Below, in pieces: positions 18,415 to 27,863 of a DNA stretch of 64,000 nt. The translations under genes and the position numbers were made by a program. The DNA comes from Propionivibrio sp. (GTDB taxonomy: Bacteria; Pseudomonadota; Gammaproteobacteria; Burkholderiales; Rhodocyclaceae). Under the pieces are notes generated by a model. That model had not been told where the DNA came from, made no database searches, and was given only the letters and a program-made list of their open reading frames with translations. The DNA lies in contig JADJLB010000001.1 in assembly GCA_016705685.1 (NCBI GenBank), positions 930,001 through 994,000 on the forward strand, in the 5' to 3' direction. Numbering within the stretch: the first letter of the stretch is position 1; each line of letters begins with the position of its first letter.

Positions 18415-21108
18415 ATGAGCTACCGGTTCCTTCGACATCTCAGGTTCGGTGCCGGCCTATTGATCACGCAGCGTGAAGGCGACGCCGTCGCCGTCGCCCG
18501 GCCGCCCGTGGCGGTGGCGGCGCAGATCGACCACGCGGGGCAGTGGGCCGATCCAGCGACCATGCCAGCGCCGATTCAACACTCGGTCCCTGGGCCGTCG
18601 CTCGCGCTCTACGGCCCGGGCGATGCGGTCGCGATCGACCGGCGCCAGATTCTGCGCGAGACGCCCCTGCGCGAGTCGCTCGATGCCGATCCCGATCTGC
18701 TCTGTGCGATCGAGTTCCGCCACGCCGGCCTGCCGTGGCTGATGACGCCGTTCGCGCCCGCGGCGTCCAATGACGCACTACGGCCATGGATCGCGCTCGT
18801 CGTCGTCCCGCTTGGCGCCGCAACCCTGACGCCAGGAATGCCGCTGCCACGCCTCGCCGTGAGCGATGCGAGTCAGCTTCCCAAGATTGGCGAAGCGCAT
18901 GCCTGGGCGCATGTGCAGGCCAGTGGCGTTGCTGCCGGCGACGATATTGGCGCGTTGATCGCCACCGATCCTCTGCGCACCCTCTCGCGTCTGCTCTGCC
19001 CGCGACGCTTGCAGCCGCGCACGCGCTATCGGGCCTGCGTCGTGCCGACTTTCGAGGCAGGGCGCCGCACGGGGCTGGGGCAGGACGTTGTTGCGGCCAG
19101 TGCGCTGGCGCCAGCCTGGGGCGCGAGCGGACCGATCGAACTCCCCGTCTATTACAGCTGGGAATTCACCACCGGCGAGGAGGCCGGCTTCGAGGTGCTG
19201 GTGCGGCGTCTCCAACCGCGCCCCGGCCTGACCGGAATCGGCACGCGGCCGCTTGACGCGAGCGATCCGGGCGGCGGCCTCGTGGCGTCGACGACTCCAG
19301 TGACGCTTGCCCTGGATGGTGCGCTGGGGCCCACAAATACCAATCGACCGGCCGTTCCGACGGCGCTCGCGCAAGCGCTCGATGGCCTGCTCGACCGGTC
19401 TGATCGGGTCGGGCCACCGCGCTATGGGCGCTGGCATGCCGGCGCCCTACGTGCGGCAGCCGGTCCCGTCTGGCTCGACGAGCTTAATCGCGACCCGGTG
19501 CGCCGGGTTGCCGCAGCGCTCGGCACGCGTGTCGTCCAACAGCGTCAGGAAGAGCTGATGGCCGCCTGCTGGGAGCAGGTCGGCGAGATCCTGCGCGCCA
19601 ACCAGATCCTGCGCCAGGGCGAGTTGGCAGTGGTGGCGTCGGGCCGTGTCTACGCGCGTCGCGTCATGCCCTTGATGGCCGACGGCGCCGTGATCGCGTT
19701 CGCGAGCCCCGGTGCGGCACGCGTGCGCGCCCATCCGGTGCTCACGCTGCGCGGGCTGGCGCGCAACTCCTGTCTGCCGCTGAGCGCGTTGACGGGCGCT
19801 TTCCGTAAAGCGATGCGCACGACGGGCCCGGTCGGCCGGCGCTTGCGCCGCGCCAATGACGTCGGGCCGCGTATCGGTCAAGTGTTGCGCGCACTCGCCC
19901 AGGGCCTGGCGCGCGCCCTGCCGCGCCCGCTACCGCAGGCCGTCCGCCTGCCGTCCGCCTGGACCCGGGGCAATGCGCCCGACCCAATGCCGGCGTTGCC
20001 AGCGGCCCTTCGCACTCGCGTGAACGCCGCCGCAGCGATCGCGTCGAAGCTGGCGCTTCGGGCGCGCCAGCCTGTCTGCGTTCCGCTCGATCCGCTCACG
20101 CTGGCCGATCGCTTGGCGACATCGCTCGACCCGCGCCGCACGATTCCCAGGCGCGTGCGCGGGCAGTTGGCAATCCCCAGCGGCGTATGGGAGCCGGCCG
20201 ATCGCATCGATCCAGTGATCGCTGCACCGCGGATCGACACGCCGATGGTGCTGCCGCTGATCGATCTCGGCACGCCGTGGCTCATGCCGGGTGTCGACGG
20301 CGTCCCGCCCGAGAGCGTTGTCGCCGTGGCCGCCAATCGCGGCTTCATTGAAGCCTATCTGGTCGGCCTCAATCACGAGATGGCGCGCGAGCTGTTATGG
20401 CGCGGCTTCCCGACCGACCAGCGCGGCACGGTGTTCGCGCGTTTCTGGGACACAACGGCGACCGCCGGCCGGGTCGATGCGCCGGCCTACGACATCGCGC
20501 CGATCCACACCTGGCGCGCCACCAGCGCACTCGGGGCGCATCCCGAAGGTGGTGCGGCAGCACAGCTGGTGATGATCATCCGCGGCGAGCTTGTCCGCCG
20601 CTTTCCCAACGCCACGATATTCCTGCAGAAGGCCAGGGCGGGCGGCGGTACGCGCACCCCCAACGCGATGATCGGCGGACCGTCGAGCGAATTCCCGATC
20701 TTTCGTGGCAGCCTCGGCGATGACCTTGTCTATCTCGGCTTCCGCGTCACGCCGGCCGATGCCCGGGGCGGCACCGCGGCGGCGCCCAACGGCTACTTCC
20801 TGGTTATTCAGGAGCAGCCGCGCGAGCTGAGCTTCGGCTTTTCGAGCTCGGATGGCGATTTCCGCGCCGAAGACGCGACGCGCTGGTCGAGCTGGACCGA
20901 TGTCGTCTGGGAATCATTGCGGCCGAACGCAACCGGGCACCTCGATCTCGCCGCACTGGAAACTACCGGTTTCGGCGGCAACGTGCAGGCGCGACCCTCG
21001 GCCTTCGCTTTCGAGCCACGCTGGTCGGCGTCGAGCGATGCGCTGGCCGCGATCGCGCTGCGACGGCCCTTCCGGCTGTCGATCCACATCAGCGCGGTGC
21101 TGCCATGA
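18415..21108 (+). CDS. Large conserved protein of unknown function (897 aa)
   Basis: I do not recognise a characterised family. There is no signal peptide or membrane helix. Segments that look strongly conserved in pattern are LPVYYSWEFTTGEEAGFEVL (about residues 243-262), PPRYGRWHAG (about 338), AALGTRVVQQRQEELMAACW (about 364-383) and LNHEMARELLWRGFPTDQRG (about 652-671). Later come GYFLVIQEQPRELSFGFSSS and TRWSSWTDVVWE. Similar phrases occur, as far as I recall, in unannotated giant proteins of actinobacteria, myxobacteria and cyanobacteria. The middle third (19.8-20.2 kb) is Arg/Pro/Ala-rich and low in complexity. It is three bases after the DUF6603-like gene and overlaps the next gene (ATGATG/TGA), so it is translated as one unit with them. 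Confidence 0.75.
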   Translation: MSYRFLRHLRFGAGLLITQREGDAVAVARPPVAVAAQIDHAGQWADPATMPAPIQHSVPGPSLALYGPGDAVAIDRRQILRETPLRESLDADPDLLCAIEFRHAGLPWLMTPFAPAASNDALRPWIALVVVPLGAATLTPGMPLPRLAVSDASQLPKIGEAHAWAHVQASGVAAGDDIGALIATDPLRTLSRLLCPRRLQPRTRYRACVVPTFEAGRRTGLGQDVVAASALAPAWGASGPIELPVYYSWEFTTGEEAGFEVLVRRLQPRPGLTGIGTRPLDASDPGGGLVASTTPVTLALDGALGPTNTNRPAVPTALAQALDGLLDRSDRVGPPRYGRWHAGALRAAAGPVWLDELNRDPVRRVAAALGTRVVQQRQEELMAACWEQVGEILRANQILRQGELAVVASGRVYARRVMPLMADGAVIAFASPGAARVRAHPVLTLRGLARNSCLPLSALTGAFRKAMRTTGPVGRRLRRANDVGPRIGQVLRALAQGLARALPRPLPQAVRLPSAWTRGNAPDPMPALPAALRTRVNAAAAIASKLALRARQPVCVPLDPLTLADRLATSLDPRRTIPRRVRGQLAIPSGVWEPADRIDPVIAAPRIDTPMVLPLIDLGTPWLMPGVDGVPPESVVAVAANRGFIEAYLVGLNHEMARELLWRGFPTDQRGTVFARFWDTTATAGRVDAPAYDIAPIHTWRATSALGAHPEGGAAAQLVMIIRGELVRRFPNATIFLQKARAGGGTRTPNAMIGGPSSEFPIFRGSLGDDLVYLGFRVTPADARGGTAAAPNGYFLVIQEQPRELSFGFSSSDGDFRAEDATRWSSWTDVVWESLRPNATGHLDLAALETTGFGGNVQARPSAFAFEPRWSASSDALAAIALRRPFRLSIHISAVLP

Positions 21109-24100
21109 TGTCCTCGGCCGCACTTGCCGCGATTGCCAACGCGCGCGCGGCGCTGCAGGCGGCGGAGGACGCACTGCCGAACACAGTGATTCAGGGCGGC
21201 GATCGCGACGCGGCACGTAAGGCCGTTGAAGCAGCTCGGGCCGAACTTGACCAGACGCGCCTGCAGGGCCTGGGCAACGATTCTGGCTTCGGACTGGTTG
21301 CCGCGGATCTCCCGCTTCTGCTGCTCCCGGTGCGACTCGAGACGCGGTACGTGTCGGGCCCGTATCGGCTTCTGGTGCGGATCTATCCCGACGACATCCA
21401 TGCCGACGGCCACGAGCCGGCGCTTACCCGCGAGGAGCGTGAGCTGCAGAAGAACTACCTGCTCACGATCGAGTCGAGGCACGACGAGCGCGACTGGCTG
21501 GCGGCGTGGCGTGAGCTCGCGCGCCGTGTCGGACCACTGCGCGCGCTGTGGCTGGCGACGGGCCGTACGAACGTGCTGCGGCCGTCCGGGTGGACCCGCG
21601 CGGCCACCGCGCGATTGCTGCCCGATCGGTTTGTCGCCTTCGCCTGGACAACCCCCGGCAACGCGCCGATTCGTGCGGCCGCGCCGAATCCAGTGCGCGA
21701 GCCGCTCATTCTTGGGGCCGATCCGATGTCCGACAATATCGATCCGGACCAACCGCTCGGTGGTGGCGCGCGCTGGCTGCATGACTTCAAGGCGGCGCTC
21801 GAGGCCGGAATGGCGCTCGAAGTTCCGCTCGCGCCGGGCGAGCGCGTGACGCGGCTCGTCGCCCTCGGTGTTCGTGCAACGATCGATCCGTCGGCGCAGG
21901 CCGTCGAGTTCGCGCGACTGATCAATGCGCATCGCTGTACCAACGACGTGTCGTTGTTAGCACCCGGCGAACCGACGAACGCGCTCGGCGAGCAGCGCAC
22001 CGCCTATCGCGCGCAGCCGGACGCCGATGGTCTCTATCGCGACGAGCTGGCCTATTTCGACACTGGTGGCCTTACGCGGCGGCGGCGCGCGTCGTGGGAG
22101 CCGGGCGGTCCGCCGCGCCGCTTCGACGGTGCCGAGGCGGCGGGGTTCCGGCTCGATCGCGCGCTCGGCCTGGCACCCGGCACGCTCGGCCGTCTCGCCG
22201 GCTCGGATGACGACCTGGCGAGTCATGAGCGTTTGCTGCGCAGTCTGGTCGCTTCGGCCGTGACCGACGGCATCGAGCGCCTGCTCGCGCCTTCGGTCAC
22301 GCCGGAGGCGATTGGCTACGCGCTCGCCGTGCTGCGCGCGCAAGTCAGCGCCGCCGGTCCGTTCGCCACCTTGCGCATCGGGCCGCAGCCCTATGGCGTG
22401 CTGCCGGTGCGAATCGCCGATCGCGTGCAGCTTGGTGCCGAGCCGGCAGCCCTTCTCGACCTGCTTGATCGGCTACGCGCGAACGTCTTCGAACCGGCGC
22501 TTGCCGACATTCTGCGCGTATCCGAACCGCGCCGCAGCGATCCGGTGATGAGCAATCCAGGCCGGCGCCTGCTCGAGATTCTGCGCTTCGATGCAAACGT
22601 GCGCACCCTCGGTATCCGCGCCGTGCTCGATCCGGCGCTGCTTTCGGCCGTGCTGCCGGGCATGAGTACGCGCGACCGCAAGGCCAACGCAGCCGCGCGC
22701 CGGAAGATTTGTAGCCTGCTTGCGGCTCTTGGCGATCCCTCGCCGGCGGCCACCGCGATTGGCATGGCCGGCCTGTTTGACGACGTGGCACCGGTCACGC
22801 TGTCGATGGTCGGCGACGCGGCGGCGCTGTCACAGATCCGTGCGTTGCGGCCACCCGAGTTCAGCAACCCGCGACCAGTCGCGCCCGTGCCATTGATGAC
22901 GCTCGAGTTGCTCGATGGCATCGGGGGTCCGTCGCGTCCGTTCACGCTGCTTTACGAGCTGGCGCGCCAGGCGATTCTGCATACGGCCGATCGCGCCGCG
23001 CGGCAGTGGCTGCGCGCCGACGCGCTCGCCTATGGTCGCCCCGTGCCGAGCTTCGATAATCCGCTGGCGCCGCTCGGTACGATGGAGGCGCGGCTGCGCG
23101 CGCCCGCACCGTCTGATTCCACCAACACTATCGCCTTCCTGCTCGACAACGGTGTCCAAGCGGTGCCGGCAGCGAGCGAGTTCTGGCAGTTGCGCGAGGA
23201 TCTCGGCCGCCTTGTTTCGCTGCCGCCGGCGCGCATTGAGGCCACGTTGGGCGCCGTGCTAGGCCTGCTCACCCATCGGCTCGATGCCTGGTATACGGGC
23301 TTCGCCGTGGAGCGGCTCGAGGCGTTGCGCAGCGATGGCGCAAGCTCGGTCGGTGGCGCGCCGCCGATGAAGCCGGGTCTCGTCGTCGGCGCCTTCGGCT
23401 GGCTCGACGCCTTTCCCGCCGGCGGCACGCCGCCAATCGCCGGCTACGTCCATGCGCCGAGCACGCAGCACGCGATGACTGCGGCGGTCCTGCTCTCCGC
23501 CGACAAGGCGCATCGCGAGCAGGGTCACGGCAATGCCTTCGCGGTCGATCTTTCATCCGCGCGTGTGCGTGGCGCGCTGGATCTCCTTGAGGGTCTGCGC
23601 GCCAGCCAGCCGCTGGGCGCGCTGCTCGGCTATGGAATCGAGCGCCGGCTCACGGACGCGGCGCCGGCATTGATCGCGCAGGTGCGTGCCGTGGCGCCGC
23701 TGGTTGCCAACAAGCGCGAGCCGAGCGGTCAGCCAGCCGAGAGCGTCGCGGCAGACAATGTCGTCGACGGCCTCGCGCTGCTGCGCCTGGCCGGTTATGA
23801 CGGCACCAACTCGCCCGACGCGTCTCGACTCACGGCGCTCGACATCACCGGTCGCAGCGTGATCGCGCCGGTCCTGGCCGATGCCGCCGAACGGATCGAT
23901 GCGCTCGCTGACCTTCTGCTCGCCGAGGCCGTGCACCACACGCTCGCCGGCACGCCGATGCGCGCAGGTGCCGCCGGCGATCTGCTTGCGGGCGGCCCGG
24001 TGGCCGTGCCTGACGAGATCGAGGTCGCGCGCATCGGTCAGCGCGGCATCGCCACGACGCATAAGGTTCTGGCGCTCTTCGAATCCGACGTCGCGGGTTC

Positions 24101-25457
24101 GTCACGCTGGACAACGACGCCTCGGGCAAGCGCCGAGCCGGCACTCGAGGCGTGGCTCGCGCAACAGCTTCCCGATCCGTCATTGATTGCCATCGCCGCA
24201 ACATTCACGCTGGCGGACGGTACGGCGGCACCGGTGACGACGACGCTGGCCAACGTGCTCGCCAACGTGGCGGCGCAGCGCGGACTCGGGGCGATTGATC
24301 TTGTGCTGATGAAGACTCCGGTGCTCGAACGGCGCATCAGTGCGCTGCTTGAGTCGCTGCGTCCTGCCACGAGTGCCGGCACGCCGGTGCTGCAGCCCGA
24401 GGCCAAGCGCGAAGGCCAGACCGGCGACTGGTCGCTGGCCGAGGTCATCGAGCTCGCCGCGACGCTGCGTCGCCTGCTCGGCGGCGCACGCGGCCTCGTG
24501 CCGGCCGACCTGGATGCCTTGGGCCAGACGGCCAGTCTCCAGCTCGACCGGGTCGAGCTGGAGAAACGGCTAGCGGCGCTGAATGGGCAGGTCGTGGCAG
24601 CACGCGACGCGCTCGTCGCCGCCGGCAACGAAGCCGCACGCTTGCTCGCGCTTGAGGCAGCCGAACTCTTTGGCCTCGATGCGATCCCCAGCGCCGGCGC
24701 GCTTGCCGCCGCCGTCGCCTCGGTGCGGCGCGAGTTCGATCGGCGCATCGCCGAAGCCGGCGATACCTCGCGACCGCTCGCCGAGCGGATGCGCTCCCTC
24801 GCCGGGCCGGAGCTCGTCGTCGTGCCGCAACTCGTGGTCACCGGCGCCGTGCTCGACACCGCCTTTAGGGCCGTGATCGGTGCGACGCCGCCGGAGATTC
24901 GCGCCTTCCTCGCGCGCGCGGCGGGTGTGCGCGAGCCGGTGGCGCGCCTCGATGCCGTACTCGGCCAGGCCGAGGCACTTGCCGGCACCGCGAGCCTGGT
25001 GCACGTGCTCGGTGTGGCGCAGCACCCGATGGCGCCCGGTGAGCGCTGGACGGCCTTGCCGGGCCCGACGGCGCCGTCGCGGACGTCCTATGTTGTCATG
25101 CGACCCGCAGCGCTCGACCTGGCGCGCATGACGCATGTCGCGGGTTTGTTCATCGACGCATGGGCCGAGGTCGTGCCGCAGGCTGAGCTCGACACGGCAA
25201 TCGTGTTCGACGCCCCCGCTCCATCGCAAGCCGCACCCAACGCGATGCTGCTGCTCGTTCCCGAGGCGTCGCGAGAGTCATGGACGGAGAGTGACGTGCT
25301 GGCCCATGTGCTTGAGGCGCTGGCGCTCGCCAAGCTGCGTGCCGTCGATCCCGACCTGATCACGCGCGCGGGCGCGCTGCTGCCGGCGCTTCTGCTGCGC
25401 GATGGCGACGGAACCGACAGCCTCGCCGATCTCTGGACAACACCGGTGGCGCCATGA
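21105..25457 (+). CDS. Giant conserved protein of unknown function (1450 aa)
   Basis: This is the largest gene in the window and has no characterised relative that I can name. Residues 1-60 are Ala-rich and helical. Around residue 69 begins LPLLLLPVRLETRY, followed by LLVRIYPDDIHADGHEPALT. Further conserved-looking phrases are LRIGPQPYGVLPVRI (about 424-438), GYVHAPSTQHAMTAAVLLS (about 782-800), and DLSSARVRGALDLLEGLRAS with LGALLGYGIERRL (about 815-850). A heptad-like segment near residues 1145-1190 (LEKRLAALNGQVVAARDALV) may be a coiled coil. There is no signal peptide or transmembrane segment. It overlaps both neighbours by four bases (ATGA). The length and mosaic of helical and globular parts suggest a scaffold or large complex subunit, which is only inference. 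Confidence 0.75.
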   Translation: MMSSAALAAIANARAALQAAEDALPNTVIQGGDRDAARKAVEAARAELDQTRLQGLGNDSGFGLVAADLPLLLLPVRLETRYVSGPYRLLVRIYPDDIHADGHEPALTREERELQKNYLLTIESRHDERDWLAAWRELARRVGPLRALWLATGRTNVLRPSGWTRAATARLLPDRFVAFAWTTPGNAPIRAAAPNPVREPLILGADPMSDNIDPDQPLGGGARWLHDFKAALEAGMALEVPLAPGERVTRLVALGVRATIDPSAQAVEFARLINAHRCTNDVSLLAPGEPTNALGEQRTAYRAQPDADGLYRDELAYFDTGGLTRRRRASWEPGGPPRRFDGAEAAGFRLDRALGLAPGTLGRLAGSDDDLASHERLLRSLVASAVTDGIERLLAPSVTPEAIGYALAVLRAQVSAAGPFATLRIGPQPYGVLPVRIADRVQLGAEPAALLDLLDRLRANVFEPALADILRVSEPRRSDPVMSNPGRRLLEILRFDANVRTLGIRAVLDPALLSAVLPGMSTRDRKANAAARRKICSLLAALGDPSPAATAIGMAGLFDDVAPVTLSMVGDAAALSQIRALRPPEFSNPRPVAPVPLMTLELLDGIGGPSRPFTLLYELARQAILHTADRAARQWLRADALAYGRPVPSFDNPLAPLGTMEARLRAPAPSDSTNTIAFLLDNGVQAVPAASEFWQLREDLGRLVSLPPARIEATLGAVLGLLTHRLDAWYTGFAVERLEALRSDGASSVGGAPPMKPGLVVGAFGWLDAFPAGGTPPIAGYVHAPSTQHAMTAAVLLSADKAHREQGHGNAFAVDLSSARVRGALDLLEGLRASQPLGALLGYGIERRLTDAAPALIAQVRAVAPLVANKREPSGQPAESVAADNVVDGLALLRLAGYDGTNSPDASRLTALDITGRSVIAPVLADAAERIDALADLLLAEAVHHTLAGTPMRAGAAGDLLAGGPVAVPDEIEVARIGQRGIATTHKVLALFESDVAGSSRWTTTPRASAEPALEAWLAQQLPDPSLIAIAATFTLADGTAAPVTTTLANVLANVAAQRGLGAIDLVLMKTPVLERRISALLESLRPATSAGTPVLQPEAKREGQTGDWSLAEVIELAATLRRLLGGARGLVPADLDALGQTASLQLDRVELEKRLAALNGQVVAARDALVAAGNEAARLLALEAAELFGLDAIPSAGALAAAVASVRREFDRRIAEAGDTSRPLAERMRSLAGPELVVVPQLVVTGAVLDTAFRAVIGATPPEIRAFLARAAGVREPVARLDAVLGQAEALAGTASLVHVLGVAQHPMAPGERWTALPGPTAPSRTSYVVMRPAALDLARMTHVAGLFIDAWAEVVPQAELDTAIVFDAPAPSQAAPNAMLLLVPEASRESWTESDVLAHVLEALALAKLRAVDPDLITRAGALLPALLLRDGDGTDSLADLWTTPVAP

Positions 25458-27085
25458 ACGATCTCTACCTTCGCCTCGAGCCACGCACGCGCGCCGACGA
25501 CCTGACGCCCGGCCTTGCGGCTGCTGTGCACGACCCGGCCTGGCTGTTAGCCCGCCAGTGGGTGATGGGCGAGTTTGACGGCGAGGACGCCGGCACACCG
25601 GTCTTGGCGTCCACGACACTGCGCACGCATGCGCTCGCGGAGCTCGAGCTGGGAGCCGGACAGCGCGTGCGGCTCGATCCGGCTGGGGCGCCGCTTGACA
25701 TGCTGATCGAGCGCGAACCTACGCTGGCGGCGGCGCGGTGGACAATGCGTCGACGCATCGATGTCGGGCGCGAACTCCTACAGCGCTTGCGTGAGGCCGG
25801 TTTGGCCGCGTTGATCACCGACGTTGTGCGCGAGTATCGACTGGGGGTGCCGACGGGCGGCGAGGCGCTGCTCGATCCACAGGCGGTGGGGTTGGCGCGT
25901 GTCGCGGCGGGACGTCTGCCCGACGGGCAAGCCTGCCACGACGACGCCGGTGCGCCCGGTGCGACGCTGGCCCGGCTCGGGCTGGGCGGCGCCGATATCG
26001 CGCGGCTCGAACCGGCACTGAAGGCCTGGCGCGAGTGGCTGGCAACCGTCCACGCCGAGCCCGCTGCCGGCCACGACGCGTGGGACGCCAAACGCTTCGA
26101 GTATCGCGCACGCTTGCTGGCGCCGAGCTGGTCGCACGCACTGGTCGCCGAGAGCGAGCGCGGTGGGCGAGTCGATTGGGCGAGTTTCGACGCCGTTGCC
26201 GTTCCGGCGAGCGCCCCGCCACCGGCGCCGCTAACGATCACCACACTCCCTACGCCGGTACGCTTCCGTGGCATGCCGCTGGCGCGGCATTTCGAGATGG
26301 AGGATGCCGGCATCGACCTCGGCGCGGTCGATGCCTCGGCCGCCGATCTGGCACGCATGGCGCTGCTGGAGTTCGCTCTCGTCTATGCCGGGGACATGTT
26401 CATGATTCCGGTGCGCGTGCCGCTGGGCACGGTAGCCGAAATCGTTTCGCTCGATGTCGAAGACAATTTCGGCCTGACCACGCGCATCGCCAGTGCCGCG
26501 CGTGCGCCGAACGCAAACGCGCCTGGCTGGAGCTTCCTCGCGCCGGCGACGCCATCGGGCGGTCGCGTGCCTGCGCTCGTGCTGCCTCATGTTGCCGGCC
26601 ATCCTTTGGTCGGCCCGTTGATCGAGGACGTGCGATTGATGCGCGACGAGATGGCCAATCTGGTCTGGGCGATCGAGCGCGCAACCGAAGGCGGAGACGG
26701 GCGCGCCAAGCCGCGCGCGGAGACAGCGCCAGTGGCGCCCGAACGGGGGGAATCCGCGGTTGCCGCCGCGCTCGCCTACTGCCTGATGACGGCCGCGCCG
26801 CCGCACTGGTTCCCGCTGGTCCTTGAGCCTGGGCTGCCGCGCCGCTTGCGGCTGGCGCTGCTGGCGCCGTCGACTGAAGTGCCGCGTGGGCTGCTGCTGC
26901 CCGCGCCCGGTGGCCTCGTCAACGAAGAGGAAGTACCCCGAGAGGGCTTGCGCCTGTTGCGCGAGCGTGTGCTCGCGCGCAGCAGCGACGGTGCGACCCA
27001 CCTTTGGACCCGCCGTCGGCGCCAGGTCGGCCGAGGCGAGGGGAGCAGCGGGCTGGCTTTCGATGAGGCTGAGGTTCAGGGCTGA
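25454..27085 (+). CDS. Conserved protein of unknown function (543 aa), last gene of the module
   Basis: The family is uncharacterised. The N-terminus holds AVHDPAWLLARQWVMGEFDG with EDAGTPV (about residues 24-50), a phrase I recall from large unannotated proteins that occur beside the same partners. Near residue 310 are FALVYAGDMFMIPVRVPLGT and VAEIVSLDVEDNFG. The C-terminus ends in a basic stretch and GSSGLAFDEAEVQG. No export signal is seen. The start overlaps the 1450-residue gene by four bases, so it closes a coupled row of four genes. About 260 bases follow without a gene and with no clear terminator. They include an imperfect palindrome (CCGGTAGCTAGACCGG near 27143) that lacks a T run. 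Confidence 0.72.
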   Translation: MNDLYLRLEPRTRADDLTPGLAAAVHDPAWLLARQWVMGEFDGEDAGTPVLASTTLRTHALAELELGAGQRVRLDPAGAPLDMLIEREPTLAAARWTMRRRIDVGRELLQRLREAGLAALITDVVREYRLGVPTGGEALLDPQAVGLARVAAGRLPDGQACHDDAGAPGATLARLGLGGADIARLEPALKAWREWLATVHAEPAAGHDAWDAKRFEYRARLLAPSWSHALVAESERGGRVDWASFDAVAVPASAPPPAPLTITTLPTPVRFRGMPLARHFEMEDAGIDLGAVDASAADLARMALLEFALVYAGDMFMIPVRVPLGTVAEIVSLDVEDNFGLTTRIASAARAPNANAPGWSFLAPATPSGGRVPALVLPHVAGHPLVGPLIEDVRLMRDEMANLVWAIERATEGGDGRAKPRAETAPVAPERGESAVAAALAYCLMTAAPPHWFPLVLEPGLPRRLRLALLAPSTEVPRGLLLPAPGGLVNEEEVPREGLRLLRERVLARSSDGATHLWTRRRRQVGRGEGSSGLAFDEAEVQG

Positions 27086-27348
27086 TTCGCGCCGCGCCGC
27101 AAGCGCCCATTGCGGATTGCCGGGATGGAAATTGCCCTCCGTCCGGTAGCTAGACCGGCCGATGGGGCCACTGGCAAGTGTCCGGCACGTCGGCCGCCTG
27201 TATATGCGCTTCGGTCTGGCCGATCACTTAACCACGGGTGTGCGAAGATGACTGTCAGGTTTGGTAGAGGTTGCCCAAACGAGCTGCGATGAACAACTTG
27301 GCTTCAATTGGGTGGAATGCGTAAATTGAATCGAGAAAGGGAAGCGCC

Positions 27349-27807
27349 ATGATCGTACAAGCACTGATGCTCTTTCTGCACGTTGCCAGTGTAGTGGTCT
27401 GGGTCGGGGGAATGTTCTTCGCCTATGTTTGCCTGCGGCCGACGGTCGTCGAACTGCTTGAGCCACCCCAGCGCTTGCGATTGTGGGGTGGGGTATTTTC
27501 TCGGTTCTTCATCTGGGTTTGGTGGGCGGTAACGTTGATCGCCACGAGCGGGCTGATTATGTTCGGGGTTCACGATATGGCTGCGGTGCCGGTGAGCTGG
27601 CACATGATGCTGACCAGCGGGGCCGTCATGATTGGCATTTTTATTTATGTCGTCACTGGACCCTTCGCTGCGCTCAAGCGTGCGGTCGAGGCCGGAAACT
27701 GGAATGCCGGCGGAATTGCCTTGAACCGCATTCGGCAGATGGTTGGCATCAACCTGATTCTCGGATTCGCGACGATTGCGTTGGCAACGCTCGGCCGTTA
27801 TCTATGA
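27349..27807 (+). CDS. CopD-like integral membrane protein
   Basis: The protein has 152 residues and four hydrophobic segments: MLFLHVASVVVWVGGMFFAY (residues 6-25), then FFIWVWWAVTLIATSGLIMF, MLTSGAVMIGIFIYVVTGPF and GINLILGFATIALATLG. The early HVASVVVWVGG motif and overall plan match the CopD / DUF2269-type four-helix family found near copper or haem genes. No copper-resistance or haem gene is adjacent, so the substrate is not indicated. ATG 27349 follows AAAGGGAAG at good spacing. The gene is convergent with the DUF3334 gene. Confidence 0.78.
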   Translation: MIVQALMLFLHVASVVVWVGGMFFAYVCLRPTVVELLEPPQRLRLWGGVFSRFFIWVWWAVTLIATSGLIMFGVHDMAAVPVSWHMMLTSGAVMIGIFIYVVTGPFAALKRAVEAGNWNAGGIALNRIRQMVGINLILGFATIALATLGRYL

Positions 27808-27863
27808 GGTGTTCGGACTACCGGTTTCGGCGATACGGCCTGTCATCGTTCAAATACTGTGCC

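Noticed and set aside
27130-27160. Terminator after the 15-kb module (CCGGTAGCTAGACCGG)
   Set aside because: The palindrome is short and has no T run; it is only mentioned with the preceding gene.
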